In this document: one piece after another, positions 34,735 to 46,552 of the stretch
How the letters are laid out: every line of letters starts with the position of its first letter
Numbering within the stretch: position 1 is the stretch's first letter
Source: Eleginops maclovinus
Lineage: Eukaryota; Chordata; Actinopteri; Perciformes; Eleginopidae
NCBI RefSeq assembly: GCF_036324505.1
Contig: NC_086349.1
Location: forward strand, 27,678,259 to 27,742,258
DNA length: 64,000 bases
Reading direction: 5' to 3'
Translations under genes and position numbers: made by a program
Notes under the pieces: model-generated
The model's input: the letters and a program-made list of their open reading frames with translations, nothing else
What the model was told of the DNA's origin: nothing
The model's database searches: none

Positions 34735-36512
34735 TTATTTAGGATCGCTGCTTTGGTCCACTGGCTTCAGTTTGATTCTCCTCTGGATCACGTCCTCCTG
34801 CTCGGTGACGTTGCTCTCGTGCGACGAGTCCTTCATCACGCTGTAGTACATCGGCGCGTTGAACTCTGCCGCCTTCTCCCGCCGCCTCCAGCTGCACTTG
34901 CAGAGCTTCTTGAAGGCCACGCGAAACTTCTGCGACATGAGGTTGTAGATGATGGGGTTGATGGCGCTGTTGGTGTAGACGCACATGCGGCAGAAGAGCA
35001 GGAACCATGTGTTGTGGTACGGCGGGTCGATGAAGGAGTTCACCACCACCAGGGTGCGGTACGGCATCCAGAGGCAGGGCAAAGAGGACCACGACCACCG
35101 CCAGCATCTTCGTGATCTGAAGCAGAGGAAAGACCGAGACGAGATGAGGCAACAATCATGTTAACGGTGTTCTACATCATGCCAGTGTGGTAGAACACGT
35201 CCAACAACAAGAGTCTATAGCTATGGGAAGGGCTCTATCAGGGTTTCATTCTACCGGACAGCAGCTACATAAACAGATTGATATGTAATCTAAATCCTTC
35301 CTAGTCTTTGACTCGCAGTGAGCAAAGGGCCAAAATCAAAACCACGATTCAGTCAACAGTTTGGCATGTCTTTAAAAACTTCATCTGAGAAAACAGGCAG
35401 CAAAACAATTCCTTGCAAATCCATCAGAACCAATGTGTGCAGATTCAGATTCATTTAACCACAGGGAACATTGTATTAGGTACCTGCTGTGTGCACATAT
35501 ACAGTAAATATGTTACACAGCTCCAGCTCCGAGGTTTGGTCACGTTTTACCATAACGCAGCGTCAGATGAACGTTGTTGGGAAAACATACCTCAACTTTC
35601 CAACACAAACTCTTAGAGTGAAATGTTAAAACCTTGACTCCACTGAGCATCTTCGGCTCAGATGCTGCTGAATGACAAATGGGTTTTAACATTTTCTAAT
35701 TGAGATGCATTATCCTCTAAACTGTGGCTCAGTACCTGTTTCCTCGCGGAGACGGCGCCCTTGTTGGCCTTGTTGGTGCTGTTGGCGTGCCCCTGGTGCA
35801 CCGACCCCCCGGCGGACCGGTCCGTCAGATGGGAAGGCAGCGGACTCATGAACAGGATACGGGCGATGAGTCCGTACAGAACCGTGGCCACGACCAGCGG
35901 GATCACGTAGAACAGCGTGAAGTCCAGGAAGTAGATGGGCATGTACAAGCTCCGGGAGACGCGGTATCCGCACGTCACCACGACCCCGTCAGCGTAGACG
36001 GTTTCCTCCGTGTCCACCAGGAAGAACCACATGATGCAGTAGAGAGAGGTGAAGATCCAGACCGCTGCGATGATCCTCTTGGCCCGCGACACGGTGCAGA
36101 TGAACTGAGCCTTGATGGAGTGGCAGATGGCGATGTAGCGCTCGATGGTGAAGGCGGTGATGGAGCAGGACGACACGTTGATGCCCAGGTACTGCAGGTA
36201 CGTTATGCACAGGCATCCCGTGTGCCCGTACACCCAGAAGGATACGACGTCGGAGATGTTGGGAAGGCCTGCAGCAAGCAGCACGATCAGGTCCGCCAAC
36301 GCCAGGCTGACCAGGTAGCAGTTTGTCGGCGTCACCATGTGTTTGGTGCGCAGAACCACCAGCACCACCATGATGTTCCCCGCAATGCCCACCACACAGA
36401 TGAGCGAGGTCAGGAAGATGGTTACGACCTGCTCCTCCAGAGGGTTCAGAGGGATTTCGGTCAGATTTACAGCCGGCGGGGCGTCCTGAAACACGGGGGT
36501 GTTGTTCTCCAT
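34735..36512 (-). CDS. thyrotropin-releasing hormone receptor (TRHR-like), two coding exons, frameshifted in TM6
   Basis: Class A GPCR that binds the tripeptide TRH and signals through Gq. Minus-strand exons are 36512-35736 (start MENNTPVFQ through TM1-TM5, ending SARKQ at a phase-0 donor) and 35116-34735 ([16 protein letters not shown]6-TM7 and tail). Family hallmarks are [14 protein letters not shown] (TM1), [14 protein letters not shown] (TM2), [20 protein letters not shown] (TM3) followed by ERYIAIC, and [17 protein letters not shown] (TM7). One extra base near 35073-35075 breaks the frame between FAL and [13 protein letters not shown] in TM6, where TRH receptors are highly conserved. The second intracellular loop has CHSIKAQF where the human receptor has CHPIKAQF. 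An acceptor at about 36547 suggests a 5' UTR exon upstream. Which fish paralogue (trhra, trhrb or the type 2/3 forms) cannot be told from here. Confidence 0.88.
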
Positions 36513-37493
36513 CGTGTCGCAGTTCAGTTTTATCTCTAACGAGAATCCTGAACACAGAAACAGAGACACATGACGACTGTCAGGAAGAGACCTATTCTGC
36601 CAGGGGAAATCAATGATGCTGGTGCAGGGTTGTTTTGAAACCAGCAATATAGAAGAAACCAGCAATACAAAAGCATCCCCTAATACCCTCTCTACCATGC
36701 ATCTGTTCACTGATGCAGCATCATTGGCTTCATGTGTGCAGAAACAGGTGCTTTTATTCATATTCCTCAAAGTGGGGTTGGTTTATTGGTTTATTGGTTT
36801 TCAGAACGGCCTTCATGTTGTCTATGAGTGCTCCTTAACATGAGGGATCTGGGCAACAACACAAATCTAATATATAAATATAGTTTCTGTCATTTTAGAA
36901 ACAGCTCTACTTCTTTCTTAAGCCCGGTTGTTAATGGATGCTATAACACGGGGGCAAGACGTAATAATTGACGGTTGTGAAAAAGCCGTGAAGGAGGTTT
37001 ACAAACCCTACGAGGAGGAGATAGGTCCTTCTATAACTGGCACCAGTAGGAGTTATTACTGGCTATGTGTTTCCAGAGACAGCATGGTCGCTTGTTTTGT
37101 CTTTCTAAACATCTCTGCTAACAAGTCGTGCTCAGCTTGTGATTGGCTCGGTTGGATGTTTAGGGGCGGGACCTCGATACCCCAGCTTAGCTTTGATTTG
37201 CTAAAAATCGACTCAAATGTTTTTTTTTGACAACTTGTTCCTGCTGCCCCCCCCCCCCTCCCTGTGGTTAGGGGTTGATGGTGCAGCAATAACAGGAACG
37301 ATCAATATCTCACCTTATGGCAATCTTCATGAAGTATTGAACACTTCAGCAACACTTTGAGTCAAACTAAATAAAAGCTTTTAAAACAAGTCATTTTTAA
37401 ATTCAAATGAATAAATATATAATTTATACAAAATAATAGGAATAATTATTTGTATTATTAAAACGTAGTTATGCTCAAGTACAGCTCCAGATA

Positions 37494-37535
37494 CTTTAAG
37501 ACTAACATCGATTAAGATCGATGTTAGTCTTAAAG
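37494..37535. repeat. perfect hairpin, 19-bp arms, 4-base loop
   Basis: ctttaagactaacatcgat is followed by the loop taag and its exact reverse complement, ending at 37535. No T run follows and no gene end is near. The role is unknown. Confidence 0.9.
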
Positions 37536-39159
37536 AGCATGAAGTGTTCATATTTTTAAAATCGTGTTACGCTTTAGTGAAGTAGAAATACACAGCTTCG
37601 TGAACCCACAGCATGCACTGTAAATGAAAACAGACATACAGCATGAATCTTGTAAAATCGTTTTGAAAAGGGAAACTCTGGTTCGACAAGCAAACAACAT
37701 TTCTGTGAAAGGACAGAAATCATGAACAACAGACACCATGCACTAAAGCCATAATCACTGTCTGATTAAAACATAAATGGATCAAAGATTGATGATTAGC
37801 AGAAAAAGGGGAAGGTCTCTTTATCCAAGGAAAGCAGAAATAAGTACACAGTAAAAACATGGATGTAAAACCAACAATAAATATGTGATAAAACAGCTCA
37901 CCATGGTTTGCAGGAGGCAGCTCTCAGGTGAAATCAGCCGCTGAATGCTTTCCCTCCTCTCTCCTCCTCATATCTCCCTCTCTCCTCACACACCCTCCCT
38001 CACCCTCGCTCTCTCCTCACACACCATTACATCCTCCCTGCAACACACCGCCTCACACACACCAACTTAAAAATCAATTCCCCCTCCCCTTCATCACGAG
38101 GCCGGCTGTAAACCCTGTAATTACTGCGAGGACGGAGCGGAGACCCGGCAATTCAACACATCATCCTCTGCACAGATAGCCAGGGATTAAAATAGCACCA
38201 AGTGGAGCCTTTGGAGCAACTAAAGCAAACATCACTTAGGGAACTCTTCAGCTTCAGATCCTCTGAGAGAGGAATGCAGCTTCTCAAATGTGCAAACAAA
38301 TACCTCTGAGAGTTGGATTGTAGGCAGGACAAAATAAGAGATTTAAAGACGTCAACTTTCACAATTCTTCTACTTTTTCTGACATTTTAAACACCAAACA
38401 TGTCTCAACCCCAATCTCAAAGCCTGCAAATGATTTATATCACATTTGGAGACTAAAAACATGCAGACAATAACTTTTTAAGGCAGTATTTTCTGATTTA
38501 CGGAGCGATACAAAGCGATAAACCTTTGACTCATATCTGAAATGTCAAAATGAACCAAGAATATGAACCTTACTTTATCCATGATGACCTTTCTGTGGCG
38601 GAAAGGCATCCAAAAGAGCTCATATTTAATACGGTAACGTCTCGTTTGCATATTAAAACATAGCATGTTAGAACACTTAATTGTGTTACAGTCAGTGATG
38701 ACGTGGGGAAGTTTCAGAGTTGTACGTGTTTATCTTCCCCCCCAGTCACCTGCAGCGATTCTAAAAGCTCTCTCCGGCGCTGCATGCTGTCAAACATAAA
38801 GCACCCCCCACTAAATCTAAAGCTATGAGAGAATCCTCTTCCTGTGTGCAGGGCTGACAGCGTGGATACTAATGCAGACAGATGTTTGCATCTTCATTAT
38901 TTCACAGTTTGCAGCAGAGTGCTCCGTCTGCAGAGAGGGGGGACAGTAGATCCTGCAGAGTGGGGTCTGTTCAGGTTAGGGTTTGATTGAAATGCTGCAT
39001 ACTGAGTCCATCCAGTCTGGACTGTGGAGCCTTATGGATCCATTCTCCCTACCTGCTCGTCTTTGAGCAGCAGGAGAAGCGCTATGTTACATTTAATCTA
39101 CAGTTCCTCTGAGATCTCAAAGGGAAAACAAATAGACTAAATAATACTAATAAATAACA

Positions 39160-39432
39160 CAAAATAATAATAATAATAAATAATAATAATAATAAATAAA
39201 TAATAATACTAAATAATAATAACACAAAATAATAATAACACAAAATAATAATAATAATAATAAATAATAATAATATTAATAAATAATAATAATAATAATA
39301 AATAATAATAAATAATAATAATAAATAATAATAATAATAAATAATACTAATAATGTTACTAAATAATAATAATAAATAATAATAATAATAATAAATAATA
39401 ATAATATTAATAAATAATAATAATACATAATA
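39160..39432 (+). repeat. AAT/AAC-type trinucleotide array
   Basis: About 270 bases of aataat with interspersed aaataa and aacaca. Confidence 0.95.
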
Positions 39433-40289
39433 AAGAAAATGTTGTAGGTATATGTATTCCATTCACGTTTGTTGACAGAAAGGTGAAGATTTTTTATTAC
39501 ATAAAACAAATAAAATATTGTATATTTTTGTCGTCTCAAACATAGAAATGTATTTAAATAATTTACCACAAATAAATATATTTATAATTTTCATTTGGCA
39601 TCAAACCCAACTTTGTAAAATAAGAACAATAATAACAGATAATTAAATGAAGTATTGCATTTGATCCATTTATTTAAAATACATTTCAATGATTTTTAAA
39701 TAAATACATTAAATAAATATATGGATATTTTATTGGCGTCGAATGCAATTATATTTAAAACATTGAATATAAAAGTTTATCTGAAAATTACATTAAATAT
39801 ATTTTAAAATAATAAATACATTTTTCTTAAAAATGAATTCTATTGAGTTAAAGTTCTTCTGTGTGTAAACATTATGAAGTGAAATGAAGAGGTCAGATTG
39901 TTTCAAAGCGACTCAGTGAGACATTAGGGTGGTGCAGCCACACTTCCTGTATTTGCATCCTCACCCTCACTGATGCTGGCGGCGTGGTGCCCTGCATACA
40001 TCAGCTGCTGCGTCTGAACACACATGAATCATGTCTTCCTCTGTGTCTTCTCCAGCAGCCCGCCGCAGCGCAGTGGACCGAAAGTCAGAATTAAAAATAG
40101 AAGATAAAGAGCTTTTCTATTATTATTCAGAGACGGTGTCTAAAAATAAACTCCCAGAGGCTCATGGGAGTTTTTAAGCACTGATAAAAAGCAAAGAAGT
40201 TTTGCAGAGTTTTTTTTATGATTGAAAAAGATTTATTGGATTTGATTTATTTCATCTGTTAAAGTAAGTAAAGAATATTCCTCTCCTGA

Positions 40290-40312
40290 CATCTGGGGGG
40301 GGGGGGGGGGGC
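40290..40312 (+). repeat. poly-G run
   Basis: About 17 consecutive G, near the start of the 11-bp array. Confidence 0.9.
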
Positions 40313-40351
40313 AGAATAGGTTTTTATTGAAGGACGAAAAACATTTAGCTA

Positions 40352-41368
40352 ATGTTCTATGTTTGTTCCATGTTTGTTCCATGTGTGTTCCATGTGTGTT
40401 CCATGTGTGTTCCATGTGTGTTCCATGTGTGTTCCATGTGTGTTCCATGTGTGTTCCATGTTTGTTCCATGTGTGTTCCATGTGTGTTCCATGTGTGTTC
40501 CATGTGTGTTCCATGTTTGTTCCATGTGTGTTCCATATGTGTTCCATGTGTGTTCCATGTGTGTTCCATGTTTGTTCCATGTTTGATCCATGTGTGTTCC
40601 ATGTGTGTTCCATGTTTGTTCCATGTGTGTTCCATGTGTGTTCCATGTGTGTTCCATGTTTGTTCCATGTGTGTTCCATGTGTGTTCCATGTGTGTTCCA
40701 TGTTTGATCCATGTGTATTCCATGTTTGTTCCATGTGTGTTCCATGTGTGTTCCATGTGTGTTCCATGTTTGTTCCATGTGTGTTCCATGTGTGTTCCAT
40801 GTGTGTTCCATGTTTGATCCATGTGTATTCCATGTTTGTTCCATGTGTGTTCCATGTGTGTTCCATGTGTGTTCCATGTGTGTTCCATGTTTGATCCATG
40901 TGTGTTCCATGTGTGTTCCATGTTTGTTCCATGTGTGTTCCATGTGTGTTCCATGTGTGTTCCATGTTTGATCCATGTGTGTTCCATGTTTGTTCCATGT
41001 GTGTTCCATGTGTGATCCATGTGTGTTCCATGTGTGTTCCATGTTTGATCCATGTGTATTCCATGTTTGTTCCATGTGTGTTCCATGTGTGTTCCATGTG
41101 TGTTCCATGTTTGTTCCATGTGTGTTCCATGTGTGTTCCATGTGTGTTCCATGTTTGTTCCATGTGTGTTCCATGTGTGTTCCATGTGTGTTCCATGTTT
41201 GTTCCATGTGTGTTCCATGTATGTTCCATGTGTGTTCCATGTTTGTTCCATGTGTGTTCCATGTGTGTTCCATGTGTGTTCCATGTTTGTTCCATGTGTG
41301 TTCCATGTGTGTTCCATGTGTGTTCCATGTTTGTTCCATGTGTGTTCCATGTTTGTTCCATGTTTGAT
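40352..41368 (+). repeat. 11-bp array ttccatgtgtg, about 92 copies
   Basis: The variants ttccatgttt, gatccatgtgt and ttccatgtgta are scattered in a pattern. The word tttgatccatgtgtattcc recurs at 40703, 40813 and 41044, spacings of 110 and 231 bp (10 and 21 units), so there is a higher-order period. Eleven is not a multiple of three and no frame meets a stop, which gives overlapping open frames (FHVCSMCVP on the plus strand, WNTHGTHMEH on the minus). Confidence 0.96.
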
Positions 41369-41545
41369 CCTCAGATTTGGAGGCGTTTCCCCTTTACTAT
41401 CCAATCAACTTCAAAGCCATAAACAACCTGGCCCCCCCCTACCTCTCTGACCTCCCCCAGCCCCCCCCCAGCCCCCCCTACCTCTCTGACCTCCCCCAGC
41501 CCCCCCTATGTCATCTGACTATTAAATTGTGTGTTTAGCTCTTTT

Positions 41546-41577
<32 letters not shown>

Positions 41578-44500
41578 TATTATTATTATTATTATTATAG
41601 TAGTAGTATTAGCAGTATTATAGTAGAAGTATTAGCAGTATTATAGTAGTAGTAGTAGTAGCAGTATTATAGTATTAGCAGTATTATAGTAGTAGTATTA
41701 GCAGTATTATAGTAGAAGTATTAGCAGTATTATAGTAGTAGTATTAGCAGTATTAGCAGTAGCAGTATTATAGTAGCAGTATTAGCAGTATTAGCAGTAT
41801 TATAGTAGAAGTATTAGCAGTATTATAGTAGTAGTAGTAGTAGCAGTATTATAGTATTAGCAGTATTATAGTAGTAGTATTAGCAGTATTATAGTAGAAG
41901 TATTAGCAGTATTATAGTAGTAGTATTAGCAGTATTAGCAGTAGCAGTATTATAGTAGCAGTATTAGCAGTATTAGCAGTATTACAGTAGTAGTATTAGC
42001 AGTATTATAGTAGTAGTATTAGCAGTATTAGCAGTAGCAGTATTATAGTAGCAGTATTAGCAGTATTAGCAGTATTATAGTAGTAGTATTAGCAGTATTA
42101 CAGTAGTAGTAGTAGCAGTATTATAGTAGCAGTATTAGCAGTATTAGCAGTATTACAGTAGTAGCAGTAGCAGTATTATAGTAGCAGTATTAGCAGTATT
42201 ACAGTAGTAGTATTAGCAGTATTATAGTAGTAGTATTAGCAGTATTATAGTAGTAGTATTAGCAGTATTAGCAGTATTATAGTAGAAGTATTAGCAGTAT
42301 TATAGTAGAAGTATTAGCAGTATTATAGTAGCAGTATTAGCAGTATTATAGTAGTAGTATTAGCAGTATTATAGTAGTAGTATTAGCAGTATTAGCAGTA
42401 GCAGTATTATAGTAGCAGTATTAGCAGTATTATAGTAGTAGTATTAGCAGTATTATAGTAGTAGTATTAGCAGTATTACAGTAGTAGTATTAGCAGTATT
42501 ACAGTAGTAGTATTAGCAGTATTACAGTAGTAGTATTAGCAGTATTATAGTAGTAGTATTAGCAGTATTAACAGTAGCAGTATTATAGTAGCAGTATTAG
42601 CAGTATTAGCAGTATTATAGTAGTAGTATTAGCAGTATTACAGTAGTAGTATTAGCAGTATTACAGTAGTAGTATTAGCAGTATTACAGTAGTAGTATTA
42701 GCAGTATTATAGTAGCAGTATTAGCAGTATTATAGTATTAGCAGTATTGCAGTATTATAGTAGTAGTAGTATTATAGTAGTAGTATTAGCAGTATTAGCA
42801 GTAGCAGTATTATAGTAGCAGTATTAGCAGTATTACAGTAGTAGTATTAGCAGTATTATAGTAGCAGTATTAGCAGTATTACAGTAGTAGTATTAGCAGT
42901 AGTAGTAGTAGCAGTAGCAGCAGTAGTAGTAGTAGTAGTAGCAGTAGCAGTAGCAGTAGTAGCAGTAGCAGTAGCAATAGCAGTAGCAGCAGTAGCAGTA
43001 GCAGTAGTAGCAGTAGTAGTAGCAGTAGCAGTAGCAGTAGCAGTAGTAGCAGTAGCAGTAGTAGCAGTAGTAGTAGCAGTAGCAGTAGCAGTAGCAGTAG
43101 TAGCAGTAGCAGTAGCAGTAGTAGCAGTAGTAGTAGTAGTAGTAGCAGTAGCAGTAGCAGTAGTAGCAGTAGCAGTAGCAGTAGTAGTAGTAGTAGTAGT
43201 AGCAGTAGCAGTAGTAGCAGTAGCAGTAGCAGTAGCAGTAGTAGCAGTAGCAGTAGCAGTAGCAGTAGTAGCAGTAGCAGTAGCAGTAGTAGTAGTAGTA
43301 GTAGTAGTAGTAGCAGTAGCAGTAGTAGCAGTAGCAGTAGTAGTAGCAGTAGTAGCAGTAGTAGCAGTAGTAGTAGTAGTAGTAGCAGTAGCAGTAGCAG
43401 TAGTAGCAGTAGCAGTAGCAGTAGCAGTAGCAGCAGTAGCAGTAGCAGTAGTAGCAGTAGTAGTAGCAGTAGCAGTAGCAGTAGTAGCAGTAGCAGTAGC
43501 AGTAGCAGTAGTAGTAGCAGTAGCAGTAGTAGTAGTAGTAGTAGCAGTATTACAGTAGTAGCAGTATTACAGTAGTAGCAGTAGCAGTATTATAGTAGCA
43601 GTATTAGCAGTATTATAGTAGTAGTATTAGCAGTATTATAGTAGTAGTATTAGCAGTATTAGCAGTAGCAGTATTATAGTAGCAGTATTAGCAGTATTAC
43701 AGTAGTAGTATTAGCAGTATTATAGTAGTAGTATTAGCAGTATTAGCAGTAGCAGTATTATAGTAGCAGTATTAGCAGTATTAGCAGTATTATAGTAGTA
43801 GTATTAGCAGTATTACAGTAGTAGTATTAGCAGTATTACAGTAGTAGTATTAGCAGTATTACAGTAGTAGTATTAGCAGTATTATAGTATTAGCAGTATT
43901 ACAGTAGTAGTATTAGCAGTATTACAGTAGTAGTATTAGTAGTATTATAGTATTAGCAGTATTATAGTATTAGTAGTATTATAGTAGTAGTATTAGCAGT
44001 ATTATAGTAGAAGTATTAGCAGTATTATAGTAGCAGTATTAGCAGTATTACAGTAGTAGTATTAGCAGTATTATAGTAGTAGTATTAGCAGTATTACAGT
44101 AGTAGTATTAGCAGTATTACAGTAGTAGTATTAGCAGTATTACAGTAGTAGTATTAGCAGTATTATAGTAGTAGTATTAGCAGTATTAGTAGTAGTATTA
44201 GCAGTATTATAGTAGTAGTATTAGCAGTATTATAGTAGTAGTATTAGCAGTATTAGTAGTAGTATTAGTAGTATTACAGTAGTAGTATTAGCAGTATTAC
44301 AGTAGTAGTATTAGCAGTATTATAGTAGTAGTATTAGCAGTATTATAGTAGCAGTATTAGCAGTATTACAGTAGTAGTATTAGCAGTATTATAGTAGCAG
44401 TATTAGCAGTATTACAGTAGTAGTATTAGCAGTATTACAGTAGTAGTATTAGCAGTATTACAGTAGTAGTATTAGCAGTATTACAGTAGTAGTATTAGCA

Positions 44501-45452
44501 GTATTACAGTAGTAGTATTAGCAGTATTATAGTAGTAGTATTAGCAGTATTAGTAGTAGTATTAGCAGTATTATAGTAGTAGTATTAGCAGTATTATAGT
44601 AGTAGTATTAGCAGTATTAGTAGTAGTATTAGTAGTATTACAGTAGTAGTATTAGCAGTATTACAGTAGTAGTATTAGCAGTATTATAGTAGTAGTATTA
44701 GCAGTATTATAGTAGCAGTATTAGCAGTATTAGCAGTATTATAGTAGTAGTATTAGCAGTATTAGCAGTATTATAGTAGTAGTATTAGCAGTATTATAGT
44801 AGAAGTATTAGCAGTATTATAGTAGCAGTATTAGCAGTATTATAGTAGAAGTATTAGCAGTATTATAGTAGTAGTATTAGCAGTATTAGTAGTAGTATTA
44901 GTAGTATTACAGTAGTAGTATTAGCAGTATTATAGTAGTAGTATTAGCAGTATTATAGTAGTAGTATTAGCAGTATTAGTAGTAGTATTAGTAGTATTAC
45001 AGTAGTAGTATTAGCAGTATTACAGTAGTAGTATTAGCAGTATTATAGTAGTAGTATTAGCAGTATTATAGTAGCAGTATTAGCAGTATTATAGTAGTAG
45101 TATTAGCAGTATTAGCAGTATTATAGTAGTAGTATTAGCAGTATTACAGTAGTAGTATTAGCAGTATTATAGTAGTAGTATTAGCAGTATTATAGTAGTA
45201 GTATTAGCAGTATTATAGTAGAAGTATTAGCAGTAGTAGTATTAGCAGTATTAGCAGTATTACAGTAGTAGTATTAGCAGTATTATAGTAGCAGTATTAG
45301 CAGTATTATAGTAGTAGTATTAGCAGTATTATAGTAGAAGTATTAGCAGTATTATAGTAGAAGTATTAGCAGTAGTAGTATTAGCAGTATTAGCAGTATT
45401 ACAGTAGTAGTATTAGCAGTATTAGCAGTATTAGCAGTATTAGCAGTATTAC

Positions 45453-45484
<32 letters not shown>

Positions 45485-45487
45485 ATC
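41546..45487 (+). repeat. 3.9-kb compound trinucleotide array (AGT, ATT, AGC)
   Basis: It begins with ATC and ATT runs, continues as agtattagcagtattatagt words, has a purer AGT/AGC core at about 42890-43545, and returns to the first type up to 45487. Long internal duplications are visible: the word tagtagaagtattagcag with its context recurs 182 bp apart near 41621 and 41803, and a block near 44190 recurs near 44540. Confidence 0.97.
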
Positions 45488-45889
45488 CTGTTCCAGGCTG
45501 CAGAGGTGGAGGTCTGAGTGAGACTCTCCTGCAGAAAGCTGTCGATACACAGGAAGTTTAATCTGTCAATCTATAGTTTCTTCCTGCTTTTTCAAAAGCT
45601 GACATTTATCATAAAGACAAGGCACACGATGCGCAGCCTGAAGGAATCCATAGGGTACAGCGCGGACGCCGAAAGGTCTGCAGCCGCAGGCGTCTTCACA
45701 AACCCAGTCCCTGCATCCTGAATGAAACCACTCGTTCATCACTGCTGAACCAAGGCTGCCAGATCAGTCCGAGCAAGAGTGGTGAAGACAAAGCCGGATG
45801 TGATGATGGGTACCAGAAGGGTAGAACAAAAACCAGTAACCCCAGAGACCCAACTCAATGAACTATCAAACTCTTTTGGACATTTTCGT

Positions 45890-46105
45890 GATATTTTGAT
45901 TTGTCTGAGAGTTTCTTATATTTCCCAGATTATTTACTCTTTCCCAAATGTTTTACTTTTCTCTCATTTGGATTTTTCTCCAGACGTTTAGATTTCTTTT
46001 TCAGTAATTCCATTTTTTATTAAAATGCTGTTTTTTAAGGATCTTGACTTTTGTCTCAGATATCCGTCCCATCTCAGAGAACACGTGGCCCTAATCCTCT
46101 TCCAT
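45890..46105 (+). repeat. degenerate GACTTTTCTCAGA tract with ggccctaatcctcttcc end
   Basis: Loose repeats such as ttttacttttctctcattt end in acgtggccctaatcctcttc. The same end word, with small changes, is found near 51985 and 57830, so these look like members of one dispersed family. Confidence 0.5.
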
Positions 46106-46552
46106 TTAATTCAGCTGGAGCCAACATTCTCTTCTCTCAGACTGAAGCTTTCAGCTTTCTACTTAACGAGCACGCTGCCTTACCTCAGATATCTATCTAA
46201 CTACTTCAGTAGCTTACGTTAGCTACGTATTTAACGAGCTAGCTAGCGATTTTTTGCTATATAGTGGCTCTCGTCATTTAAATGTGACTTATGATTGAAC
46301 CCCCTGTGGTCAGACAGTGAGCGTCATTATAGATGAGCTTTCTCGTACAGCTGGAAGCTTCTCACAGCTGCAAACATTCCCCTTAATCCCCAATAATACG
46401 ATATTTTGATGAGCTGATCTCAAGTCTCAGGCTCCTCAAACAACGCATCATGAACATATAAACAATGTGTAAATAAATCAGGAGAATTCACAGAATTTTA
46501 AACGTTTACAGTGAAATAAATGCATTTGTAACTCAGGGAACATCAGGCTTCT

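Larger units (their letters stand above)
36513..46552. other. 10-kb gene-free region between the TRH receptor gene and ocstamp
   Basis: No coding exon is recognised apart from possible 5' UTR sequence of the TRH receptor: an acceptor near 36547, and a donor-like cctcctgcaaacc before gtgagc on the minus strand near 37903-37920. The region holds a perfect hairpin (37494-37535), an AAT array, an 11-bp array and a very long AGT/ATT/AGC array. In 37000-37230 a stretch with gattggctcggttgg and ggggcgggac resembles other fish interspersed repeats. In 38000-39100, 39440-40300 and 45500-46550 I see nothing else. Confidence 0.5.

Noticed and set aside
34702..35115. 137-codon plus-strand open frame
   Set aside because: It is antisense to the second TRH receptor exon, which is clearly coding on the minus strand.
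35724..36539. 271-codon plus-strand open frame over the TRH receptor exon
   Set aside because: It is a shadow of the GPCR exon on the other strand, low in complexity and without a family match.
37494..37535. Rho-independent terminator or microRNA precursor
   Set aside because: The host is a vertebrate, there is no T run, and the stem is too short and too perfect for a microRNA precursor.
40233..41450. Open frames of WNTHGTHMEH and FHVCSMCVP type
   Set aside because: These are translations of an 11-bp array, open in all frames.
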